Shown one piece after another: positions 1-11,429 of a stretch of 64,000 nucleotides of DNA (position 1 is its first letter; every line of letters begins with the position of its first letter). The stretch is from Solenopsis invicta (lineage: Eukaryota > Arthropoda > Insecta > Hymenoptera > Formicidae). A program made the position numbers and the translations under genes. Under the pieces are notes generated by a model. It was not told where the DNA came from. It did not search any database and worked only from the letters and a program-made list of their open reading frames with translations. The stretch is from assembly GCF_016802725.1 (NCBI RefSeq), contig NC_052665.1:12964501-13028500 (forward strand), in the 5' to 3' direction.

Positions 1-1
1 C

Positions 2-847
2 AGGACAAAAGCCACCCGCCTTGAGGTGGGGGTAGTCACCCCCAGGGCCGCCGCGTTGCTACGGGAGAGGGCCCGTCGGCGGGTGATGAGGTCATGGAAG
101 AGGAACCTCATCGACAACCCGCCGGCGGCCGGATCTCGGATCTTGGAGGCCGTCCTACCACACCTGGACGAGTGGGTGGGCCGCCCGTTTGGCGGCTTGT
201 CCTACAGGATGACACAGGTGCTCACCGGGCATGGTTGTTTCGGTGAGTACCTGTGCAGGATAAGGAGGGAGCCGACGACACAGTGCCACCACTGTGGCGC
301 CGCCCGGGACTCCGCGCGGCACACGCTGGAAGAGTGTCCAGCGTGGGAAGAGCTGCGCGGAGTCTTGAGGGCCGAAGTGGGAGATGACCTCTCCCTGCCG
401 GCCATCATCAGTCAGATGGTCGGCAGGGAGAGCGCCTGGAAGGCGGTCTCCTCCTTCTGCGAGCGAGTCATGCTGCAGAAGGAGGAGGCCGAAAAGGTGC
501 GGGAGCGTCAACCTGGGGGTCGTATGCCCCCAGGCGACGCGAGGAACAGAAGGGGCGGCGGAGACGGGGGTCACGCTTCGTCTCGGCCCCCGCCCCGTCC
601 GCCCCGACCGAGAAGAAGCGGCCCCCGCCCCCGGAGTTCCACCGGGCGACGGCGGGGCAGAAGAGCCGTGGCGGTCGCCCCCTCTCTCCCCACTATCGAG
701 GAGGAGAGTGACGACGGCAACCGCCACGGGAATGATGAAAGGGAGCGACCCTCCTCCCCTACGGCTGACGGCCCAGCTTTCGGGACGCGCAGCCGTGGGA
801 GGAGGGCCCTCCGAGTTAGTGAGCCCGGCGAGGCAGACTTGACCTAA
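2..847 (+). CDS. ORF2 C-terminal part (copy 1, partial)
   Basis: Open frame from the window edge to TAA at 845-847. It is the end of the retrotransposon polymerase protein, downstream of the reverse transcriptase. It contains a CCHC-type finger, C-x2-C-x8-H-x4-C, encoded at about 284-337 (CHHC...H...C), which is typical of the C-terminus of R1/R2-type ORF2 proteins and thought to bind nucleic acid. The tail after about residue 165 is low-complexity and rich in Arg, Pro, Gly and Ser. The true start lies outside the window; the internal ATG at 26 is not a real start. The protein part is identical to the matching part of copy 2. Confidence 0.85.
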   Translation, partial: RTKATRLEVGVVTPRAAALLRERARRRVMRSWKRNLIDNPPAAGSRILEAVLPHLDEWVGRPFGGLSYRMTQVLTGHGCFGEYLCRIRREPTTQCHHCGAARDSARHTLEECPAWEELRGVLRAEVGDDLSLPAIISQMVGRESAWKAVSSFCERVMLQKEEAEKVRERQPGGRMPPGDARNRRGGGDGGHASSRPPPRPPRPRRSGPRPRSSTGRRRGRRAVAVAPSLPTIEEESDDGNRHGNDERERPSSPTADGPAFGTRSRGRRALRVSEPGEADLT

Positions 848-1382
848 CGGTCTGGGGGAGCGATCGCGCGATACAACGCGCTATCGCTCCCCCCCTCTAG
901 CGCCTCGCCGGGGTGCTGGTGGGGGAGGGGAAGGAATTCATTCCTACCTCCTTCCCCCCAACACTGAGAAGGAAAAGCCGCCGCGCCGGACTAGTCCGGC
1001 GCGTAGGGGCCCGGGACATCCGGCCGGGGGGCCGGACTCCCGGGCTTTACCCACGTAAACACCTTAAGGGGAAGAGGCGGGGGAGGGCTGGTGTCCCTCT
1101 CCCCCGACCTGAGGCCGGCTTGGCCTCACGGCCCTGTCGGGGGACCTGTACCAGGGTACCCCCGGCGTGCTGAGTCGGCCTTGGCCGACAGGTCCGGGGG
1201 GCTCCGGAAGCATGCTGCACGCGTTCCCGGAGTCCCCCAGTCAAGGACCAGAGCCGGACATCCGGAGGGGTTTTAGTGGGTATGCCCCCGTCGTCACGTC
1301 GACGGCGGGGGAGAGCCCCACATAACCGCCAGGCCTCCCCCGGGGCCTGGGGTATGCGGTAACGCATTTCCCCTCCGTCAAC
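848..1382 (+). other. Retrotransposon 3' UTR with strong palindromes (copy 1)
   Basis: GC-rich non-coding segment with several potential RNA hairpins. The stem GGGGGAGCGAT...ATCGCTCCCCC lies at about 854-894. A perfect 22-bp palindrome occupies 982-1003, with half-site CGCGCCGGACT. A 7-bp stem with a 2-base loop (GTCGGCC TT GGCCGAC) lies near 1173-1188. The same features occur in copy 2, and in copy 3 with some substitutions. In non-LTR elements the 3' UTR is commonly what the reverse transcriptase recognises to start target-primed reverse transcription; that role here is inference. Confidence 0.7.
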
Positions 1383-2399
1383 AGAAGAGTTCAAACTTAA
1401 AAAAAAAAGAATCGAATCGCTAAAGTGAAAAAGGAAAGTCTTATATCAGTCAAACTTCGAAATATTTGAGTAAAATTTTTTTTGCGACTTTCCCCAATAT
1501 CTCTGTGTTCTGATAACCCCAGAAGAGTATTAACTTTTTTCATGATGGATCGAATCGCTAAAGTGAAAAACGAAAGACTTATATCAGACCAAAATTTTTG
1601 AGAAAAATTTTTTTTGCGAATTTCTCCAATATTTCTGTGTTTTGATAGCCCCCAGAAGAGTTCTAACTTTTATCATGATGGATCGAATCGCTAAAGTGAA
1701 AAAGGAAAGACTTATATCAGTCAAACTTCGAAATATTTGAGTAAAATTTTTTTTGCGACTTTCCCCAATATCTCTGTGTTCTGACAACTCCCAGAAGAGT
1801 ATTAACCTTTTTCATGATGGATCGAATCGCTAAAGTGAAAAACGAAAGACTTATATCAGACCAAAATTTTTGAGAAGAATTTTTTTGGCGATTTTCTACA
1901 ATATTTCAGTGTTCTGATAGCCCCCAGAAGAGTTCTAACTTTTATCATGATGTATCGAATCGCTAAAGTGAAAAACGAAAGACTTATATCAGTCAAACTT
2001 CGAAATATTTGAGTAAAATTTTTTTTGCGACTTTCTCCAATATCTCTGTGTTCTGATAGTCCCCAGAAGAATATTAACTTTTTTCATGATGGATCGAATC
2101 GCTAAAGTGAAAAACGAAAGACTTATATCAGACCAAAATTTTTGAGAAAAATTTTTTTTGCGAATTTCTCCAATATTTCTGTGTTCTGATAGCCCCCAGA
2201 AAAGTTCTAACTTTTATCATGATGGATCGAATCGCTAAAGTGAAAAAGGAATGTCTTATATCAGTCAAACTTTGAAATATCTGAGTAAAATTTTTTTTGC
2301 GACTTTCTCCAATATCTCTGTGTTCTGATAGTCCCCAGAAGACTATTAACTTTTTTCATGATGGATCGAATCGCTAAAGTGAAAAACGAAACACTTATA

Positions 2400-3383
2400 T
2401 CAGTCAAAGTTCGAAATTTTTGAGGAAAATTGGTTTTTTTCCGAATTTCTCCAATATCTCTGTGTTCTGATAACCCACAGAAGAGGTATAACTTTTATCA
2501 TGATGTATCGAATCGCTGAAGTGAAAAAGGAAAGACTTATATCAGTCAAAGTTCGAAATTTTTGAGTAAAATTTTTTTGTGAATTTCTCCAATATTTCTG
2601 TGTTCTGATAGCCCAGAGAAGAGTTCTAACTTTTATCATAATGAATCGAATCGCTAAAGTGAAAGACGAAAGAGTTATATCAGTCAAAGTTCGAAATTTT
2701 TGAGTAAAATTGGTTTTTTTCCGAATTTCTCCAAAATCTCTGTGTTCTGATTGCCCACAGAAGAGTTATAACTTTTATCATGATGAATCGAATCGCTGAA
2801 GTGTAAAACGAAAGACTTATATCAGTTAAAATACGAAATTTTTGAGGAAAATTTTTTTTGCCAATTTCTCCAATATTTCTGTGTTCTGATCGCCCTCAGA
2901 GGATTTCTAATTTTTATCATGATGGATCGAATCGCTAAAGTGATAAACGAAAGACTTATATCAGTCAAAGTTCGAAAATTTTGAGTAAAATTTTTTTGCG
3001 TATTTCTCCAATATCTCTGTGTTGTGATAGACCAGAGAAGAGTTCTAACTTTTATCATAATGAATTGAATCGCTAAAGTGAAGGACGAAAGAGTTATATC
3101 AGTCAAACTACGAAATTATTGAGTAAAATTATTTTTGCGATTTTCTCCAATATCTGTGTGTTCTGATAGCCCCCAGAAGACTTCTAACTTTTATCATGAT
3201 GGATCGAATCGCTAAAGTGAAAAACGAAAGACTTATATCGGTCAAAGTTCGAAATTTTTGAGTAAAACTTTTTTCCGAATTTCTCCAATATTTCTGTGTT
3301 CTGATAGCCACCAGAAGAGTTCTAACTTTTATCATGATGGATCGAATCGCTAAAGTGAAAAAGGAAAGACTTATATCAGTCAA
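2400..3383. repeat. Variant satellite block V1, copy a
   Basis: Seven diverged monomers, recognisable by TTGGTTTTTTTCCGAATT, CAGAGAAGAGTTC, CATAATGAATCG and GCTGAAGTG. The same block recurs at 10446-11429 and 15096-16079, which marks a higher-order repeat. Confidence 0.8.
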
Positions 3384-5007
3384 ACTTCGAAATATTTGAG
3401 TAAAATTTTTTTTGCGACTTTCCCCAATATCTCTGTGTTCTGATAACCCCCAGAAGAGTATTAACTTTTTTCATGATGGATCGAATCGCTAAACTGAAAA
3501 ACGAAAGACTTATATCAGACCAAAATTTTTGAGAAAAATTTTTTTTGCGAATTTCTCCAATATTTCTGTGTTCTGATAGCCCCCAGAAGAGTTCTAACTT
3601 TTATCATGATGGATCGAATCGCTAAAGTGAAAAAGGAAAGCCTTATATTAGTCAAACTTTGAAATATCTGAGTAAAATTTTTTTTGCGACTTTCTCCAAC
3701 ATCTCTGTGTTCTGATAGTCCCCAGAAGAGTATTAACTTTTTCCATGATGGATCGAATCGCTAAAGTGAAAAACGAAAGACTTATATCAGACCAAAATTT
3801 TTCAGAAAAATTTTTTTTCCGAATTTCTCCAATATTTCTGTGTTCTGATAGCCCCCAGAAGAGTTCTAACTTTTATCATGATGGATCGAATCGCTAAAGT
3901 GAAAAAGGAAAGACTTATATCAGTCAAACATCGAAATATTTGAGTAAAATTTTTTTTGCGACTTTCCCCAATATCTCTGTGTTCTGATAACCCCCAGAAG
4001 AGTATTAACTTTTTTCATGATGGATCGAATCGCTAAAGTGAAAAACGAAAGACTTATATCAGACCAAAATTTTTGAGAAAAATTTTTTTTGCGAATTTCT
4101 CCAATATTTCTGTGTTTTGATAGCCCCCAGAAGAGTTCTAACTTTTATCATGATGGATCGAATCGCTAAAGTGAAAAAGGAAAGACTTATATCAGTCAAA
4201 CTTCGAAATATTTGAGTAAAATTTTTTTTGCGACTTTCCCCAATATCTCTGTGTTCTGATAACTCCCAGAAGAGTATTAACTTTTTTCATGATGGATCGA
4301 ATCGCTAAAGTGAAAAACGAAAGACTTATATCAGACCAAAATTTTTGAGAAAAATTTTTTTTGCGAATTTCTCCAATATTTCTGTGTTCTGATAGCCCAC
4401 AGAAGAGTTCTAACTTTTATCATGATGGATCGAATCGCTAAAGTGAAAAAGGAAAGTCTTATATCAGTCAAACTTTAAAATATCTGAGCAAAATTTTTTT
4501 CGCGACTTTCTCCAATATCTCTGTGTTCTGATAGTCCCCAGAAGAGTATTAACTTTTTTCATGATGGATCGAATCGCTAAAGTGAAAAACGAAAGACTTA
4601 TATCAGACCAAAATTTTTGAGAAAAACTTTTTTTGCGAATTTCTCCAATATTTCTGTGTTCTGATAGCCCCCAGAAGAGTTCTAACTTTTATCATGATGG
4701 ATCGAATCGCTAAAGTGAAAAAGGAAAGTCTTATATCAGTCAAACATTGAAATATTTGAGTAAAACTTTTTTTGCGACTTTCTCCAATATCTCTGTGTTC
4801 TGATAATCCCCAGAAGAATATTAACTTTTTTCATGATGGATCGAATCGCTAAAGTGAAAAACGAAAGACTTATATCAGACCAAAATTTTTGAGAAAAATT
4901 TTTTTTGCGAATTTCTCCAATATTTCTGTATTTTGATAGCCCCCAGAAGAGTTCTAACTTTTATCATGATGAATCGAATCGCTAAAGTGAAAAAGGAAAG
5001 ACTTATA

Positions 5008-6600
5008 TCAGTCAAACTTCGAAATATTTGAGTAAAATTTTTTTTGCGACTTTCTCCAATATCTCTGTGTTCTGATAGTCCCCAGAAGAATATTAACTTT
5101 TTTCATGATGGATCGAATCGCTAAAGTGAAAAACGAAAGTCTTATATCAGACCAAAATTTTTCAGAAAAATTTTTTTTCCGAATTTCTCCAATATTTCTG
5201 TTTCTGATAGCCCCCAGAAGAGTTCTAACTTTTATCATGATGGATCGAATCGCTAAAGTGAAAAAGGAAAGACTTATATCTGTCAAACTTCGAAATATTT
5301 GAGTAAAATTTTTTTTGCGACTTTCCCCAATATCTCTGTGTTCTGATAACCCCCAGAAGAGTATTAACTTTTTTCATGATGGATCGAATCGCTAAAATGA
5401 AAAACGAAAGACTTATATCAGACCAAAATTTTTGAGAAAAATTTTTTTTGCGAATTTCTCCAATATTTCTGTGTTCGGATAGCCCCCAGAAGAGTTCTAA
5501 CTTTTATCATGATGGATCGAATCGCTAAAGTGAAAAAGGAAAGTCTTATATCAGTCAAACTTCGAAATATTTGAGTAAAATTTTTTTTGCGACTTTCCCC
5601 AATATCTCTGTGTTCTGATAACCCCCAGAAGAGTATTAACTTTTTTCATGATGGATCGAATCGCTAAAGTGAAAAACGAAAGACTTATATCAGACCAAAA
5701 TTTTTGAGAAAAATTTTTTTTGCGAATTTCTCCAATATTTCTGTGTTTTGATAGCCCCCAGAAGAGTTCTAACTTTTATCATGATGGATCGAATCGCTAA
5801 AGTGAAAAAGGAAAGACTTATATCAGTCAAACTTCGAAATATTTGAGTAAAATTTTTTTTGCGACTTTCCCCAATATCTCTGTGTTCTGATAACTCCCAG
5901 AAGAGTATTAACCTTTTTCATGATGGATCGAATCGCTAAAGTGAAAAACGAAAGACTTATATCAGACCAAAATTTTTGAGAAGAATTTTTTTGGCGATTT
6001 TCTACAATATTTCAGTGTTCTGATAGCCCCCAGAAGAGTTCTAACTTTTATCATGATGTATCGAATCGCTAAAGTGAAAAACGAAAGACTTATATCAGTC
6101 AAACTTCGAAATATTTGAGTAAAATTTTTTTTGCGACTTTCTCCAATATCTCTGTGTTCTGATAGTCCCCAGAAGAATATTAACTTTTTTCATGATGGAT
6201 CGAATCGCTAAAGTGAAAAACGAAAGTCTTATATCAGACCAAAATTTTTCAGAAAAATTTTTTTTCCGAATTTCTCCAATATTTCTGTTTCTGATAGCCC
6301 CCAGAAGAGTTCTAACTTTTATCATGATGGATCGAATCGCTAAAGTGAAAAAGGAAAGACTTATATCTGTCAAACTTCGAAATATTTGAGTAAAATTTTT
6401 TTTGCGACTTTCCCCAATATCTCTGTGTTCTGATAACCCCCAGAAGAGTATTAACTTTTTTCATGATGGATCGAATCGCTAAAATGAAAAACGAAAGACT
6501 TATATCAGACCAAAATTTTTGAGAAAAATTTTTTTTGCGAATTTCTCCAATATTTCTGTGTTCGGATAGCCCCCAGAAGAGTTCTAACTTTTATCATGAT
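5008..6600. repeat. Internal 1,087-bp-offset duplication in array A
   Basis: The stretch beginning at 5008 is repeated starting at 6095 (offset 1,087 bp, about four dimers). Both share the rare deletion CTGTTTCTGATAG (normally CTGTGTTCTGATAG) and TATATCTGTCAAAC. A further copy with the CTGTTTCTGATAG deletion lies at 13598-13892. Confidence 0.7.
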
Positions 6601-6877
6601 GGATCGAATCGCTAAAGTGAAAAAGGAAAGTCTTATATCAGTCAAACATTGAAATATTTGAGTAAAATTTTTTTTGCGACTTTCTCCAATATCTCCGTGT
6701 TCTGATAGTCCCCAGAAGAGTATTAACTTTTTTCATGATGGATCGAATCGCTAAAGTGAAAAACGAAAGACTTATATCAGACCAAAATTTTTGAGAAAAA
6801 CTTTTTTTGCGAATTTCTCCAATATTTCTGTGTTCTGATTGCCCCCAGAAGAGTTCTAACTTTTATCATGATGGATC

Positions 6878-6891
6878 GAATCGCTAAAGTG
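6878..6891 (+). repeat. Target-site duplication, left copy (element copy 2)
   Basis: GAATCGCTAAAGTG immediately before the 5'-truncated retrotransposon. The identical 14 bases follow its poly(A) at 9459-9472. A 14-bp duplication is a typical size for R1-clade insertions. Confidence 0.9.
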
Positions 6892-6892
6892 C

Positions 6893-7474
6893 TACCGGGA
6901 AGGTACCTTCCCCAGGAGGTGGAAGAGGGCCCGGCTTGTCCTCCTTAAAAAGGAGGGCAAGCCCGCGAAGAGTCCCTCCGCGTACAGGCCCCTCTGTATG
7001 CTGGATGATGCGGGTAAGATCTTCGAGCGAATAATCGCTAACCGCATCATCCGGCATATGGCCCGGAATGGTCCTGAACTGTCCCCCAAACAATACGGGT
7101 TCCGAGAGGCTCGATCGACAATTGACGCGATACGTCAGGTTCGGTCCCTCTCGGAATCCCTAACGGGGGACGGGATGGTGGCGTTGGCGATATCCCTGGA
7201 TATCGCCAACGCCTTTAATAGTCTCCCTTGGGGCGAGGTGGTGGCGGCGCTGAGCGAGTACTTTCGCCTGCCGCCCTACCTCGTCGCCATCGTTCAGGAC
7301 TATTTCCGGGATAGGGAGCTGGAGTTCCGCGACAAAGACGGACTCCAGCAGCGGAGGGACGTGTCATGTGGCGTTCCACAGGGGTCCGTGTTGGGCCCCC
7401 TGCTATGGAACGCCGCATACGACAAAGTGCTCCGCACGGCCCTCCCCCCGCTGCTACGTCGTCGGCTACGCTGA
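6893..7474 (+). pseudogene. ORF2 reverse transcriptase fragment (copy 2)
   Basis: Open in frame from the truncation point. It covers reverse transcriptase blocks 1 to B': the KKEGKP...SAYRPLCMLDDAGKIFERII region, KQYGFREARSTIDAIRQV, motif A (SLDIANAF, catalytic Asp) and GVPQGSVLGPLL. The frame is lost just before the YADD box because the C run at 7443-7449 is two bases shorter than in copy 3, giving an early stop at 7472-7474. There is no native start codon. The endonuclease domain and the first part of the RT are absent. Enzymatically dead as it stands. Confidence 0.88.
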
Positions 7475-8903
7475 CGACACGTTCATAGTGGCGGGGGGGA
7501 CCTCCTGGGGAGGAGCAGTCGCCAACGGCGACTGGGCAGTGGCCTGTGTCGTCGGTGCCATAAAAGGCCTGGGCCTGAGGGTGGCCCCGGAGAAGACAGA
7601 AGCCATATTCTTTCACGATGGCTCCTCCGGGGTACCGCCCCAGGCCTTCGTCCTGGTGGACAACACCCGTGTTCAGGTGGGTGCAACCCTGAAGTACCTT
7701 GGGTTGCACCTGGACGGTCGCTGGGCCTTCGCTGATCACTTTGACCAGCTGGCCCAGCGGTTGGGCAGGAGATTGAACGCCCTTAATGGGTTGATGCCCA
7801 ACCTCCGGGGTCCGAAGGTGGGTGCTAGACGCGCGTACGCCCTCGCGATCATGTCCGGGGCCCTGTACGGAGCCCCGGTGTGGTTCCGCGAGGCGCTGGC
7901 CAGCCGCCGCATCAAGAAGGTGTTGCACGATGTGCAGCGGCGGCTGGCGCGAAGGATAACGCGCGCGTTTCGCACCGCTCCCAACGCGGCAATCATGGCC
8001 TTGGCAGGGCTCCCCCCGGCGGAGTACACGGCCGATGCCCTGGCGTGGACCTACGCCAGGACAAAAGCCACCCGCCTTGAGGTGGGGGTAGTCACCCCCA
8101 GGGCCGCCGCGTTGCTACGGGAGAGGGCCCGTCGGCGGGTGATGAGGTCATGGAAGAGGAACCTCATCGACAACCCGCCGGCGGCCGGATCTCGGATCTT
8201 GGAGGCCGTCCTACCACACCTGGACGAGTGGGTGGGCCGCCCGTTTGGCGGCTTGTCCTACAGGATGACACAGGTGCTCACCGGGCATGGTTGTTTCGGT
8301 GAGTACCTGTGCAGGATAAGGAGGGAGCCGACGACACAGTGCCACCACTGTGGCGCCGCCCGGGACTCCGCGCGGCACACGCTGGAAGAGTGTCCAGCGT
8401 GGGAAGAGCTGCGCGGAGTCTTGAGGGCCGAAGTGGGAGATGACCTCTCCCTGCCGGCCATCATCAGTCAGATGGTCGGCAGGGAGAGCGCCTGGAAGGC
8501 GGTCTCCTCCTTCTGCGAGCGAGTCATGCTGCAGAAGGAGGAGGCCGAAAAGGTGCGGGAGCGTCAACCTGGGGGTCGTATGCCCCCAGGCGACGCGAGG
8601 AACAGAAGGGGCGGCGGAGACGGGGGTCACGCTTCGTCTCGGCCCCCGCCCCGTCCGCCCCGACCGAGAAGAAGCGGCCCCCGCCCCCGGAGTTCCACCG
8701 GGCGACGGCGGGGCAGAAGAGCCGTGGCGGTCGCCCCCTCTCTCCCCACTATCGAGGAGGAGAGTGACGACGGCAACCGCCACGGGAATGATGAAAGGGA
8801 GCGACCCTCCTCCCCTACGGCTGACGGCCCAGCTTTCGGGACGCGCAGCCGTGGGAGGAGGGCCCTCCGAGTTAGTGAGCCCGGCGAGGCAGACTTGACC
8901 TAA
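7449..8903 (+). pseudogene. ORF2 RT palm/thumb and C-terminal zinc finger (copy 2)
   Basis: Continuation of ORF2 in a different frame after the frameshift, ending at TAA 8901-8903. It contains YVVGYADDTFIVAGG (motif C with the catalytic Asp pair), GLRVAPEKTEAIFF (motif D) and LKYLGLHLD (motif E). The thumb/linker region follows, then the C-terminal C-x2-C-x8-H-x4-C finger and a long Arg/Pro-rich tail. From about 8057 it is essentially identical to copy 1. The nominal Met at 7368 belongs to the overlapping wrong frame and is not a start. Confidence 0.87.
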
Positions 8904-9458
8904 CGGTCTGGGGGAGCGATCGCGCGATACAACGCGCTATCGCTCCCCCCCTCTAGCGCCTCGCCGGGGTGCTGGTGGGGGAGGGGAAGGAATTCATTCC
9001 TACCTCCTTCCCCCCAACACTGAGAAGGAAAAGCCGCCGCGCCGGACTAGTCCGGCGCGTAGGGGCCCGGGACATCCGGCCGGGGGGCCGGACTCCCGGG
9101 CTTTACCCACGTAAACACCTTAAGGGGAAGAGGCGGGGGAGGGCTGGTGTCCCTCTCCCCCGACCTGAGGCCGGCTTGGCCTCACGGCCCTGTCGGGGGA
9201 CCTGTACCAGGGTACCCCCGGCGTGCTGAGTCGGCCTTGGCCGACAGGTCCGGGGGGCTCCGGAAGCATGCTGCACGCGTTCCCGGAGTCCCCCAGTCAA
9301 GGACCAGAGCCGGACATCCGGAGGGGTTTTAGTGGGTATGCCCCCGTCGTCACGTCGACGGCGGGGGAGAGCCCCACATAACCGCCAGGCCTCCCCCGGG
9401 GCCTGGGGTATGCGGTAACGCATTTCCCCTCCGTCAACAAAAAAAAAAAAAAAAAAAA
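8904..9458 (+). other. Retrotransposon 3' UTR and poly(A) (copy 2)
   Basis: Same palindrome-rich 3' UTR as copy 1: the GGGGGAGCGAT stem-loop near 8910-8950 and the CGCGCCGGACT palindrome near 9038-9059. It ends in CCGTCAAC followed by 20 A, then directly by the target-site duplication. Confidence 0.8.
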
Positions 9459-9472
9459 GAATCGCTAAAGTG
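9459..9472 (+). repeat. Target-site duplication, right copy (element copy 2)
   Basis: GAATCGCTAAAGTG, identical to 6878-6891, directly after the poly(A) tail. Confidence 0.9.
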
Positions 9473-10445
9473 AAAAAGGAAAGTCTTATATCAGTCAAAC
9501 TTCGAAATATTTGAGTAAAATTTTTTTTGCGACTTTCCCCAATATCTCTGTGTTCTGATAACCCCAAGAAGAGTATTAACTTTTTTCATGATGGATCGAA
9601 TCGCTAAAGTGAAAAACGAAAGACTTATATCAGACCAAAATTTTTGAGAAAAATTTTTTTTGCGAATTTCTCCAATATTTCTGTGTTTTGATAGCCCCCA
9701 GAAGAGTTCTAACTTTTATCATGATGGATCGAATCGCTAAAGTGAAAAAGGAAAGACTTATATCAGTCAAACTTCGAAATATTTGAGTAAAATTTTTTTT
9801 GCGACTTTCCCCAATATCTCTGTGTTCTGACAACTCCCAGAAGAGTATTAACCTTTTTCATGATGGATCGAATCGCTAAAGTGAAAAACGAAAGACTTAT
9901 ATCAGACCAAAATTTTTGAGAAGAATTTTTTTGGCGATTTTCTACAATATTTCAGTGTTCTGATAGCCCCCAGAAGAGTTCTAACTTTTATCATGATGTA
10001 TCGAATCGCTAAAGTGAAAAACGAAAGACTTATATCAGTCAAACTTCGAAATATTTGAGTAAAATTTTTTTTGCGACTTTCTCCAATATCTCTGTGTTCT
10101 GATAGTCCCCAGAAGAATATTAACTTTTTTCATGATGGATCGAATCGCTAAAGTGAAAAACGAAAGACTTATATCAGACCAAAATTTTTGAGAAAAATTT
10201 TTTTTGCGAATTTCTCCAATATTTCTGTGTTCTGATAGCCCCCAGAAAAGTTCTAACTTTTATCATGATGGATCGAATCGCTAAAGTGAAAAAGGAATGT
10301 CTTATATCAGTCAAACTTTGAAATATCTGAGTAAAATTTTTTTTGCGACTTTCTCCAATATCTCTGTGTTCTGATAGTCCCCAGAAGACTATTAACTTTT
10401 TTCATGATGGATCGAATCGCTAAAGTGAAAAACGAAACACTTATA

Positions 10446-11429
10446 TCAGTCAAAGTTCGAAATTTTTGAGGAAAATTGGTTTTTTTCCGAATTTCTCCAA
10501 TATCTCTGTGTTCTGATAACCCACAGAAGAGGTATAACTTTTATCATGATGTATCGAATCGCTGAAGTGAAAAAGGAAAGACTTATATCAGTCAAAGTTC
10601 GAAATTTTTGAGTAAAATTTTTTTGTGAATTTCTCCAATATTTCTGTGTTCTGATAGCCCAGAGAAGAGTTCTAACTTTTATCATAATGAATCGAATCGC
10701 TAAAGTGAAAGACGAAAGAGTTATATCAGTCAAAGTTCGAAATTTTTGAGTAAAATTGGTTTTTTTCCGAATTTCTCCAAAATCTCTGTGTTCTGATTGC
10801 CCACAGAAGAGTTATAACTTTTATCATGATGAATCGAATCGCTGAAGTGTAAAACGAAAGACTTATATCAGTTAAAATACGAAATTTTTGAGGAAAATTT
10901 TTTTTGCCAATTTCTCCAATATTTCTGTGTTCTGATCGCCCTCAGAGGATTTCTAATTTTTATCATGATGGATCGAATCGCTAAAGTGATAAACGAAAGA
11001 CTTATATCAGTCAAAGTTCGAAAATTTTGAGTAAAATTTTTTTGCGTATTTCTCCAATATCTCTGTGTTGTGATAGACCAGAGAAGAGTTCTAACTTTTA
11101 TCATAATGAATTGAATCGCTAAAGTGAAGGACGAAAGAGTTATATCAGTCAAACTACGAAATTATTGAGTAAAATTATTTTTGCGATTTTCTCCAATATC
11201 TGTGTGTTCTGATAGCCCCCAGAAGACTTCTAACTTTTATCATGATGGATCGAATCGCTAAAGTGAAAAACGAAAGACTTATATCGGTCAAAGTTCGAAA
11301 TTTTTGAGTAAAACTTTTTTCCGAATTTCTCCAATATTTCTGTGTTCTGATAGCCACCAGAAGAGTTCTAACTTTTATCATGATGGATCGAATCGCTAAA
11401 GTGAAAAAGGAAAGACTTATATCAGTCAA
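10446..11429. repeat. Variant satellite block V1, copy b
   Basis: Same seven-monomer variant block as 2400-3383, at an offset of 8,046 bp. Confidence 0.8.

Larger units (their letters stand above)
1..1408 (+). mobile_element. R1-clade non-LTR retrotransposon, 3' part (copy 1)
   Basis: GC-rich sequence running off the left window edge. It holds the last part of ORF2, a 3' UTR of about 535 bp and an A-rich tail (ten A at 1399-1408), then passes into AT-rich satellite. Positions 1-1382 match 8057-9438 (copy 2) almost base for base. The 3' end motif CCGTCAAC is shared by all three copies in the window. Unlike copies 2 and 3, where poly(A) follows CCGTCAAC directly, this copy has 16 extra bases at 1383-1398 that resemble satellite. 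The clade is assigned from the ORF1/ORF2 architecture of the full-length copy at 34525-42539. Confidence 0.9.
1409..6891. repeat. AT-rich tandem satellite, array A
   Basis: Head-to-tail monomers. Distances between successive CATGATGG anchors (1541, 1674, 1813, 1946, 2085, 2218, 2357) alternate 133 and 139 bp, giving a dimer of about 272 bp; variant monomers reach 138-142 bp. Nearly invariant box: GATCGAATCGCTAAAGTG followed by AAAAACGAAAG; each monomer also has an A4T8-type tract and CTGTGTTCTGATAG. The two classes differ at CAGTCAAACTTCG versus CAGACCAAAATTTTTGAG. Short open frames of 60-95 codons on the minus strand are by-products; the dimer length is not a multiple of three. Confidence 0.95.
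6892..9458 (+). mobile_element. R1-clade non-LTR retrotransposon, 5'-truncated (copy 2)
   Basis: A 2.57-kb GC-rich insertion in the satellite. It starts inside the reverse transcriptase, at about residue 467 of the 864-codon ORF2 segment of copy 3. It has the complete downstream ORF2 (with one frameshift), the 3' UTR and 20 A at 9439-9458. Perfect 14-bp target-site duplications flank it. 5' truncation with intact poly(A) is the usual outcome of incomplete target-primed reverse transcription. With its flanking satellite it is part of a tandem duplication that also produced copy 1. Confidence 0.93.

Noticed and set aside
155..1394. Other long frames on both strands of the retrotransposon copies (also at 7215-9567 and 34487-42637)
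   Set aside because: GC-rich sequence has few stops. These overlap ORF1, ORF2 or UTRs in the wrong frame and show no domains.
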